From: an uncultured delta proteobacterium
Lineage (GTDB): Bacteria; Desulfobacterota; Syntrophorhabdia; Syntrophorhabdales; Syntrophorhabdaceae
Direction: 5' to 3'
Length of the DNA stretch: 11,313 nt
Assembly (NCBI GenBank): GCA_903872255.1
Contig: CAIQJW010000220.1
Span: forward strand, 1 to 11,313
Positions 1 to 5,730 of the stretch are shown here, in pieces. The position numbers and the translations under genes were made by a program. Under the pieces are notes generated by a model, which had not been told where the DNA came from, ran no database searches, and was given only the letters and a program-made list of their open reading frames with translations. The stretch's first letter is position 1, and each line of letters opens with the position of its first letter.

Positions 1-127
1 AGTATGTGTCGATCTCGCTCAATGCGAGATGTTCGCAGAGTCCCCGGATCGCAGAAGACGCTACCGAAATATTTTTGAATTTGCTGTCAATAAGGAAACT
101 TATCGTTTTTGGTGATGTCTCAGTCAT
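1..127 (-). CDS. RsbW/SpoIIAB-like anti-sigma factor serine kinase (N-terminal fragment)
   Basis: This gene is cut by the left edge; about 42 N-terminal codons are visible. The reading frame opens with ATG at 127-125 and overlaps the stop of the upstream STAS gene by 8 bases (ATGACTGA), which suggests translational coupling. The visible protein starts MTETSPKTISFLIDSKF and continues with an alternating pattern ending in SAIRGLCEHLALSEIDTY. This is the typical N-terminal strand and first helix of the HATPase_c_2 (GHKL) anti-sigma kinases, just before the Asn-containing ATP-binding helix, which lies outside the window. In the family the protein phosphorylates the STAS antagonist and binds a sigma factor or another effector. 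The position directly after REC-PP2C and STAS genes fits a full partner-switch cassette. The assignment rests on a short fragment plus context. Confidence 0.72.
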   Translation of the reverse strand, partial: MTETSPKTISFLIDSKFKNISVASSAIRGLCEHLALSEIDTY

Positions 128-467
128 ATATTTCGTTAAGTGCCTGCAATGCATCGGACTGCGCGGGAAAAATGTGAAATACCCGGTTCATTCTCGTGAG
201 ATTAAAAAGCCCCATGACCGTGTCCCGTATAGAGCAGACGACAAGATCGCCGTCGCCATCGATGGTCTTGAGGGAGGATACCATCACCCCGAGGCCGCTG
301 GAATCGATAAAATCGACATTAGAAAGGTCAAGCACGATCAATTTATTCCCCCGGTTTATCCAGTCAACCATTCTTCCTTTGAATTCGGTTGAAACCGATG
401 CATCTATTCTGCTTTCCAGGGGAATGACCACCAGTACCTTTCCCACCTTCTTTTCTTCTATTTGCAT
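120..467 (-). CDS. STAS-domain anti-sigma factor antagonist (RsbV/SpoIIAA/HsbA type)
   Basis: A 115-residue single-domain protein, the usual length for stand-alone STAS antagonists. The core carries LIVLDLSNVDFIDSSGLG at residues 43-60; the serines after Asp55 (S56/S57) occupy the site that RsbW-type kinases phosphorylate and PP2C phosphatases dephosphorylate. In the family, the unphosphorylated form captures the anti-sigma kinase and frees its partner. It lies between the REC-PP2C phosphatase gene (3 bases between that stop and this ATG) and the RsbW-like gene (8-base overlap), so phosphatase, substrate and kinase are co-transcribed. The start is well supported by a GGAGGG Shine-Dalgarno 7 bases upstream, embedded in the last codons of the phosphatase gene. 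The final target (sigma factor, diguanylate cyclase or other) cannot be read from the sequence. Confidence 0.93.
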   Translation of the reverse strand: MQIEEKKVGKVLVVIPLESRIDASVSTEFKGRMVDWINRGNKLIVLDLSNVDFIDSSGLGVMVSSLKTIDGDGDLVVCSIRDTVMGLFNLTRMNRVFHIFPAQSDALQALNEIYD

Positions 468-470
468 AAA

Positions 471-1697
471 TTATCCCTCCGATAAATGCCGCCTGTTCGC
501 GGCTTTCCCTTTTGTGCCGTGTTTGCCGTATTCAATTACCACGATCGATATGTCATCCTGGAAAGGCCGTCCGTTGCAAAAATCGGTGATGGAATGGACA
601 ACCCCATCCAGGAGATCGGTTATTCGCTCATGCCTGACGGACTCCAGAATAGAGGAGAACCGTTCGGGCCCGTAAAAATCGTCCCTGTCATTCTGGCAAT
701 CGAGGATCCCGTCCGTAAAAAGGATGATACGGTCTCCCCTCTTCAAGGATATCTCACCTTCCTCGAAAGGGACCAGCCCGCCAAGGCCAATGATCGTACC
801 GCCCTTATCGAGTATTTCGAGCTCTCCGTTCTCACGCAGAACTATCGGCAATGGATGCGCTGCGTTGCTGTACGTCAGGCTGCCCGTTATCGTGTTGATG
901 ATCAGGTATACGATCGTAAAAAACCTGTCAAAACGCTCTATCGGGTACTCCCTGTCGAGTGATTCCATAACCGTCCGGGGTGAATTGATCCTGTATCCCG
1001 GCGGTTCATATATCTGCTCTTTCGTCACGTTTCCTTCAGGTTTCAATATCTGGGAAACGGAGACCGTGATAAGAGCGGCAGGGACACCGTGCCCGCTGAC
1101 ATCTATCATATATACGCCGACATGCTTCTCGTCGAGGCGCACTATATTGAAGATATCACCGCCGATCGCATGGCTGGGCATGAATCTCCAGCCTAACATC
1201 AGGTTTTCTATGTCCGGCAAATGCCGGGGCAGCAAACTTTCTTGAATTCCTGCGGCCGCCTTAAGGTCGTCATCCAGGATCTTCTGTTTCTCGGTCAATA
1301 CCTCGTTGGCCTGTCTCAGCTCCAGTGTCAATTTGCGGATCTTGAGCTGGTTATCTATCCGCGCAAGGACCTCCGCCTTGTCGAAGGGTTTTGTAATGTA
1401 ATCATTGCCGCCGCATTCAAGGCCCCGTACCTTATCGGCTGACTCCGATTTACCCGAGAGAAAAATGACCGGAGTATCATCGTGGTTATCACGGATGCTT
1501 TTGCAGACTTGAAAACCGTCAATGCCGGGCATGATTATATCGAGAAGAATTAGGTCAGGTTTAAAACTTTTCGTCTTTGCCAGGGCTTCATCGCCATTTA
1601 TTGCCTCGGCCACGTCGAAACGCGTCACCGGCAATATCCGCTTCAAAAGCGCCCGGATATCGTCGTTGTCGTCAACAATCAAGACCTTGCCCTGCAT
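471..1697 (-). CDS. Response regulator with PP2C/SpoIIE-type serine phosphatase output (RsbU/HsbR-like)
   Basis: A 408-residue cytoplasmic protein with two domains. Residues 1-118 form a receiver: acidic pair D9/D10, phosphoacceptor D53 in LLDIIMPG, S81 in VIFLSG and the invariant K103 in ITKPF. A probable coiled-coil linker (about 119-148, LTLELRQANEVLTEKQ) leads to a PP2C/SpoIIE domain at about 149-390, with AGIQESLLP (149-157), GGDI (179-182), DVSGHG (199-204), FTDGI (327-331) and QDDIS (380-384). The metal-binding aspartates look intact, so it should be active. The expected role is dephosphorylation of the STAS protein encoded immediately downstream, with phosphorylation of D53 controlling output. 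Unlike Pseudomonas HsbR, no kinase domain is fused; the kinase is a separate gene at the left edge. The ATG puts the receiver's first strand right at the N terminus; no well-spaced Shine-Dalgarno is visible. Confidence 0.95.
   Translation of the reverse strand: MQGKVLIVDDNDDIRALLKRILPVTRFDVAEAINGDEALAKTKSFKPDLILLDIIMPGIDGFQVCKSIRDNHDDTPVIFLSGKSESADKVRGLECGGNDYITKPFDKAEVLARIDNQLKIRKLTLELRQANEVLTEKQKILDDDLKAAAGIQESLLPRHLPDIENLMLGWRFMPSHAIGGDIFNIVRLDEKHVGVYMIDVSGHGVPAALITVSVSQILKPEGNVTKEQIYEPPGYRINSPRTVMESLDREYPIERFDRFFTIVYLIINTITGSLTYSNAAHPLPIVLRENGELEILDKGGTIIGLGGLVPFEEGEISLKRGDRIILFTDGILDCQNDRDDFYGPERFSSILESVRHERITDLLDGVVHSITDFCNGRPFQDDISIVVIEYGKHGTKGKAANRRHLSEG
475..480 (-). promoter_or_regulatory. 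Ribosome binding site of the STAS gene, embedded in the upstream stop region
   Basis: Read on the minus strand, GGAGGG overlaps the last two sense codons (Glu-Gly) of the phosphatase gene. It is followed by its TAA stop and then, after TTT, the STAS ATG. The strong site and tight packing indicate coupled, well-expressed STAS translation. Confidence 0.8.
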
Positions 1698-1727
1698 CCT
1701 ACTGGTAATAATACAGCCGATGATGCG

Positions 1728-1736
1728 ATTATTCCA
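1728..1736 (-). promoter_or_regulatory. Possible extended -10 promoter element for the partner-switch cassette
   Basis: On the minus strand TGGAATAAT matches an extended -10 (TGN plus a hexamer one base off TATAAT), about 30 bases before the phosphatase ATG. That would give a leader of roughly 24 bases. No good -35 hexamer is seen at 16-18 bases, so this is tentative. Positions 1698-1793 are the only non-coding DNA from which this cassette could be transcribed within the window. Confidence 0.35.
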
Positions 1737-1754
1737 CGTAATTTTTACAGAATG

Positions 1755-1778
1755 AGCGGGGCAGCCCCGCTATTTTTT
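1755..1778 (+). terminator. Intrinsic terminator in the divergent intergenic region, facing the PilZ gene
   Basis: A perfect 7-bp stem, AGCGGGG / CCCCGCT with loop CAG, is followed after one A by six T residues. That is a textbook Rho-independent terminator for plus-strand transcription. The minus-strand side has no U-tract directly after the stem. It ends only 16 bases before the earliest PilZ start codon, and no plus-strand gene lies upstream of it in the window. It may end a short leader or antisense transcript, or act as an attenuator. Confidence 0.75.
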
Positions 1779-1793
1779 CGATTGTGATGCCCA

Positions 1794-2636
1794 TTGCGAA
1801 TCGTGTATGATTACCGTGTGCCGAACACATCATACGACGACCGAAGAAAGGAAAAGAGGCTCGATATACGGTCTGTCAACCTGCCGTTCCTGGGGACCCG
1901 GGACACGGACCAATCCAGTTTCCAGTATCTCATACTCGACTTAAGCAAAAGCGGCATTGGATTTGCGATCCCGAACTGGGTTGTCAACAGGGAAGGCTTA
2001 AGGAAAGGGGATACGATAAATTTCAATCTGCCGATCCTTATCGAGGATTTTTATTATAGACAGGGTGAAGTTCTCTGGGCAAAATGGGATGAAGGTATGG
2101 CCGCGCAGGTGTACGGGGCATCCTTCGTCAACATGGGGCTGCCGGCATATCCGGTTTATATTTCACTGGACGCCGATTCCATTTCCGTGAGCCTGAATGA
2201 TTTTGCAGTAAAAGACAACATGCTGTACCGCGTCTTGAAAGACACCGCATTCCTGAAAAGAGGCGTGGAGATATACATCAGTCATCTTGTCCCGTTTTTT
2301 TCGCGCATAGCGAAGTACCCGCCCAAAGAATATCCTCAATTGAAAGGTTTTCTGCTTTCAGATATAAGGGAACGCGTCAGGGACCATTTCGATAAACTTG
2401 AAACCCTGTACATGACGATAAAGGCCGAGAAACCGTCTCAGGCTGATATTGCCCGATATATCGATCTCGAAGTGCTAAGAACGATCATCGACTCAGAGAT
2501 CTACGTTGATATTTTTAAAGCTGCCTTTTCCGATGACAGCATAGAACCGTATCTAAAGGCGATAAAGGACCTGGAGCAAAGGCTTTTTTATAATTACAAT
2601 CTTATTGTGCTGCTTTATCTCCATTCGCTGCAGTAA
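1794..2636 (+). CDS. PilZ-domain protein (candidate c-di-GMP receptor) with an uncharacterised helical C-terminal region
   Basis: A protein of up to 280 residues. Residues about 15-115 match a PilZ domain. R18-xxx-R22 within DRRKEKR and DLSKSG at 49-54 (DxSxxG) are the two c-di-GMP-binding motifs. GDTINFNLP (72-80) and YGASFVNM (107-114) fit the following strands. About 165 further residues (about 116-280) are mostly helical with mixed charge, and I recognise no family there. No signal peptide or membrane segment is seen. The start is uncertain: TTG at 1794 or GTG at 1803, neither with a clear Shine-Dalgarno, and an in-frame stop at 1785-1787 blocks anything further upstream. The gene ends 4 bases from the end of the convergent HPt gene. 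It sits beside a polysaccharide synthase that lacks its own PilZ domain, so a role as trans-acting c-di-GMP sensor (as with Alg44 for alginate) is plausible but inferred. Confidence 0.85.
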   Translation: MRIVYDYRVPNTSYDDRRKEKRLDIRSVNLPFLGTRDTDQSSFQYLILDLSKSGIGFAIPNWVVNREGLRKGDTINFNLPILIEDFYYRQGEVLWAKWDEGMAAQVYGASFVNMGLPAYPVYISLDADSISVSLNDFAVKDNMLYRVLKDTAFLKRGVEIYISHLVPFFSRIAKYPPKEYPQLKGFLLSDIRERVRDHFDKLETLYMTIKAEKPSQADIARYIDLEVLRTIIDSEIYVDIFKAAFSDDSIEPYLKAIKDLEQRLFYNYNLIVLLYLHSLQ

Positions 2637-2640
2637 AGAC

Positions 2641-2946
2641 TTACTCGTAGACGATCTCGATGCGGGACAGGTATTCAGACAGTTCATCGGTGTATGTCCT
2701 GATCCTGTCCGGATCTTTATTTTTTGCCGATTCCTCGATAACCTTTCCGATCTCTGTGATCCGGGCGAACCCGTAACCACCTCCGCTGCCCTTCATGCTG
2801 TGGCCGAGGACCAGGATCTGGTCGAAGTCGCCATTCGTGCAGGCGTTTCTGATCGAGACAATGTCTTCCTGCCTTCTTGCAAGATAGCCCGGTATGAGGT
2901 CCTCGAGGTCCCTGTCGATCTTTACGATGATCCGCTCTTCTTCCAT
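2641..2946 (-). CDS. Stand-alone HPt histidine phosphotransfer protein
   Basis: A 101-residue single-domain protein. LGHSMKGSGGGYGF (47-60) contains the HPt signature HxxKG, with H49 as predicted phosphoacceptor. The preceding DLEDLIPGYLARRQEDI (13-29) and the following glycine-rich, helical segment fit a four-helix HPt bundle. HPt proteins shuttle phosphate between receiver domains of hybrid kinases and response regulators. No hybrid kinase is in the window, but the nearest receiver is that of the REC-PP2C phosphatase, about 1 kb away beyond the PilZ gene. It follows the GH26-like gene on the same strand after 63 bases with no terminator, so it is probably the last gene of the polysaccharide operon. 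A GAGG lies about 7 bases before the ATG. Its end converges with the PilZ gene. Confidence 0.92.
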   Translation of the reverse strand: MEEERIIVKIDRDLEDLIPGYLARRQEDIVSIRNACTNGDFDQILVLGHSMKGSGGGYGFARITEIGKVIEESAKNKDPDRIRTYTDELSEYLSRIEIVYE

Positions 2947-3009
2947 GATCCGCCCTCACTCATGATTGGTATGGAACTAATGTAACCGCTTTGGTGCCGC
3001 GATATATTC

Positions 3010-4062
3010 TCATTGATCACGGTCCGCAGCTTTTCCCGCGTCAGGCTCCGTCGCGGCCGGGGATCGCCGGGCATTCTCGATCGTGCGAATATGATCCTTT
3101 CCTGTGCCCGATTCAATGCGCCAGTCAATTTCCTTGTCGGACTCAAACCAGACGATACCGTCTATACCTAGTTCCAGTGACTCCCGGATCGCACTTGCGA
3201 TCCATTCCTGTTTGCTGCCGCCGGCAGTGGCGGTTGAAGTCTCGAAGACGATGACGGGTTTTGCAGGATCTGAGGAGCTCAGTTTCTTGAGTTCGGCAAC
3301 GGGTTTCCCGAATATTTCCCTGAAGGACATCCATCTGCTTTGCCATCCATGGGCTTCCCGGGTGCGGGTCGTTCCCCAGTTGTATCCATCGATACCCAGG
3401 ATATCGACATAATCATTGCCCGGATAATAGGCGGTTATCGTGTTCCATGAAGCTTGTGGGTCATACGACGCGTCAGGTACGTTCTCTGCGTTGGCGCAAA
3501 ATACCCACCGTACATTGCCGGCGCCTGCTTTCCTGAAGATGTCAACGACGTACCGGTACATTTCCTTGTATATGTCCGGGCTCTTCGGCCCGAATTCGGC
3601 TTCGGATGTTCCCCAGTGGTATCGCTTCACGTTCATTTCATGTCCGAAACGTATCAATAGAGGTTTTTTCCATTCCCGGGCCTCTTCGGCGAAGTGCCGT
3701 ATGTATGTGTCGTAATGCCCGCCGGTGATCTTCGCGTGCATGATCGCGATCTCCCTGCCGTCCTTTATGTACATGGGTTCCCAGGTTATACAGGGCTCGG
3801 CGCCGATGGATGTTATGGCGCTTAAGCTCTCAAGGGGAAAGTGCGCGGTGAGATTCTCGCCGGGGGCAGGCCATTGAAGAAAAAAAACGATCATGTCGGG
3901 GCTCAAGGAAGTTGATGAGGCGACCTGGCTTATTGTTTCCCGGGTCACAGGGTATCCGTCAAGCGCAAAACCCCATGTAAGGGAGCGGGCATGCGAGGCT
4001 CCGCATATCGAAAGTATTGCCATGAGGCAACCAAATATCGTCAGGGCAAAGTTTCTATTCAT
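3010..4062 (-). CDS. Secreted GH26-like glycoside hydrolase (beta-mannanase/endoglucanase type)
   Basis: A 350-residue protein with a Sec signal peptide (hydrophobic core about 5-20, likely cut after ASHA at residue 25), so periplasmic or exported. The mature region reads as one TIM-barrel hydrolase. RFGHEMN (138-144) carries the predicted acid/base Glu142 in the GH26 HExN context, and IVFETST (271-277) carries the predicted nucleophile Glu274. Aromatic clusters (FLQWP, ITWEP, GIDGYNWG, IVWFES) fit a sugar-binding groove. GH26 includes beta-1,4-mannanases, beta-1,3-xylanases and lichenases, so the substrate is unknown. The ATG overlaps the synthase stop as ATGA, implying coupling. Polysaccharide operons often carry such an enzyme (BcsZ, AlgL, PelA, PgaB) to trim or clear polymer in the periplasm. 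A short charged tail of about 20 residues follows the barrel. LSIC at 17-20 is not a proper lipobox. Confidence 0.87.
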   Translation of the reverse strand: MNRNFALTIFGCLMAILSICGASHARSLTWGFALDGYPVTRETISQVASSTSLSPDMIVFFLQWPAPGENLTAHFPLESLSAITSIGAEPCITWEPMYIKDGREIAIMHAKITGGHYDTYIRHFAEEAREWKKPLLIRFGHEMNVKRYHWGTSEAEFGPKSPDIYKEMYRYVVDIFRKAGAGNVRWVFCANAENVPDASYDPQASWNTITAYYPGNDYVDILGIDGYNWGTTRTREAHGWQSRWMSFREIFGKPVAELKKLSSSDPAKPVIVFETSTATAGGSKQEWIASAIRESLELGIDGIVWFESDKEIDWRIESGTGKDHIRTIENARRSPAATEPDAGKAADRDQ

Positions 4063-5729
4063 GAACCCGGTCGTTCCCCCGCCTCCGGTGGATGTGGAAC
4101 CTCTTCCTCCACGGGCCGGTTAAAATAGAAGACAGATGAAAGGATCGCTGTATGATACACGCACCAGAGCATATTCATGAGAATTCCCGTGAAAGGTTCG
4201 CGTTCGTATATCAGCCGGTTGGCGCCCCAGACGGCGGCGCAAAAACAGATGATGCAAACCGCGAGTTGCGGCCACAGGGAAGACAGGGGCAGGGCGCGGC
4301 TTACTCCCTTCGGGGTGATTCCGAATGTGCCCTTAAAACCAACGAGGGCGAGGATACTAGATTTTATGAAAACCGGAAATGTGATGAAGGTGAGGAGTTG
4401 TCCGAACATAAGGTCCCTCACCGTATAATTGCGCTGTCTTAAGGTCCAGTAGAACGTGGCGAGCGTGACGACGAAATACGGTACAAAAACAAGAAAGTAA
4501 AATTCAGGCTTCGCAAAATAGACGGGCACGTTGAAAAAGAGATAGACCGGCGGGCACATCATCATTATGAGGAAAACGAAACCAACAAAATACCAGGTGC
4601 TTGAAAGGAAATATTCCCACCACTGAAGCGGGGCGAGCGCCCGCGGATTCCTGAAGAATGTAGCAAGAAGCTTTCTGAAAAGTCCGATAGTCCCAAGAGA
4701 CCACCGGAATTGCTGTTTGAAATATCCGCCGAGGTCTTCGGGGCCTATCTGGAATGTCCGGACGCGGTTTATGTACGTGGTCTTCCATTTTTTCAGGTGA
4801 AACTGCAGGGAGGTCGCGAAATCTTCCGTGACGGAGGATTCGTCGAATCCCCCCACGCTCTCCAAGGCTTCGCGGCGAAAAAGAACATTCGTCCCGCAGC
4901 AGAATGTCGCATCCTTCGATGCCTTGCCTTCGCAGATATATTCATAAAAAACGACCTGCTGCAGGCCCGCCGCGCGGGCGATCCTGTTCGAGTCGAAATT
5001 TATATAGTATTGAGGTGTCTGGATGAATGCCAGCTGCGGGTCTTCTTCCATCCGGCAGACCAGCGGCTCGACAAAGTCGGGGAACGGGTTTGAGTCCGCA
5101 TCGAAAACGACCATGTATTTCTCCGGCTCTTCCTTTGTTTTCTTCGAGAAATTATAGAAGACAAAGCCATCCTTCTTATTGCCGCTCAGATATTCCATAA
5201 AATCGTTGATAATGCCCGCCTTCGCACCGTGCCATTTTCTTCGGAAAAGGTCGACCCCGACGTATTTGCAGAGTTCATCGATGGACGTTTTATACGCCTC
5301 CATGTTTTCGGGCGTATCCCATGCGATGTCGTAGCGGGTATCGTCAAGGAAGTAGATGTATTTGTTTGGATATGAAAGGTTGTAGAACGTGATGAGCGAG
5401 TTCTTCACAACCTCGAGAGGCTCTTTGTATGAAGGCATTACTATCGCGACGGAAGGATATGACAGGAGGCTCTCGGTGGGGATCTCCTTTCGTGAGAATT
5501 CCCGCTTCGCCCAGGCGACGGAGAAGATCTCAAAAAAATACCCGATACCATGGACAAGAATGAAGATCTCGGACAAAAGGAGAAGGAACGCGGCAACTTT
5601 TTCGTACCAGATAGAACCCTCGATGAGAAAAAGGGATATTCTGACAACAAGATAACAGGCGGCAACTGTCATGGCTGCCACCGGAACAGCCATGATGAGG
5701 GCGATCTTATGAGCAGGTGTGTTCTTCAT
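4059..5729 (-). CDS. Processive family-2 glycosyltransferase, BcsA-like exopolysaccharide synthase
   Basis: A 556-residue inner-membrane protein: two N-terminal membrane helices (about 8-35, 45-70), a cytosolic GT-A domain, then about five C-terminal helices (372-398, 405-430, 440-465, 485-505, 513-536). The catalytic motifs of processive beta-synthases are present: DD at 129-130, DAD at 210-212 (metal/nucleotide-sugar), TED at 301-303 (general base) and QQFRW at 339-343 (acceptor site). FGITPK at 469-474 aligns with the BcsA gating-loop motif FxVTxK. It is shorter than BcsA and has no C-terminal PilZ domain. It should polymerise and translocate a beta-linked glycan; the sugar and linkage cannot be told. 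It starts one base after the stop of the TPR-barrel gene and overlaps the hydrolase gene by 4 bases. No strong Shine-Dalgarno is seen, so translation probably depends on coupling. Curdlan, mixed-linkage glucan or mannan synthases are alternatives to cellulose. Confidence 0.93.
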   Translation of the reverse strand: MKNTPAHKIALIMAVPVAAMTVAACYLVVRISLFLIEGSIWYEKVAAFLLLLSEIFILVHGIGYFFEIFSVAWAKREFSRKEIPTESLLSYPSVAIVMPSYKEPLEVVKNSLITFYNLSYPNKYIYFLDDTRYDIAWDTPENMEAYKTSIDELCKYVGVDLFRRKWHGAKAGIINDFMEYLSGNKKDGFVFYNFSKKTKEEPEKYMVVFDADSNPFPDFVEPLVCRMEEDPQLAFIQTPQYYINFDSNRIARAAGLQQVVFYEYICEGKASKDATFCCGTNVLFRREALESVGGFDESSVTEDFATSLQFHLKKWKTTYINRVRTFQIGPEDLGGYFKQQFRWSLGTIGLFRKLLATFFRNPRALAPLQWWEYFLSSTWYFVGFVFLIMMMCPPVYLFFNVPVYFAKPEFYFLVFVPYFVVTLATFYWTLRQRNYTVRDLMFGQLLTFITFPVFIKSSILALVGFKGTFGITPKGVSRALPLSSLWPQLAVCIICFCAAVWGANRLIYEREPFTGILMNMLWCVYHTAILSSVFYFNRPVEEEVPHPPEAGERPGS

Positions 5730-5730
5730 G

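Noticed and set aside
1787..1810. Seven-codon frame (MPIANRV) after the terminator as a leader peptide
   Set aside because: It has no ribosome binding site and no regulatory residue bias; such short frames occur by chance.
2600..2680. Bidirectional terminator between the convergent PilZ and HPt genes
   Set aside because: Only 4 bases separate the stops, and no stable stem with T-runs was found nearby.
4003..4014. Possible lipobox (LSIC) in the hydrolase signal peptide
   Set aside because: The residue before Cys is Ile, not Gly, Ala or Ser, and a normal signal peptidase I site (ASHA) follows.
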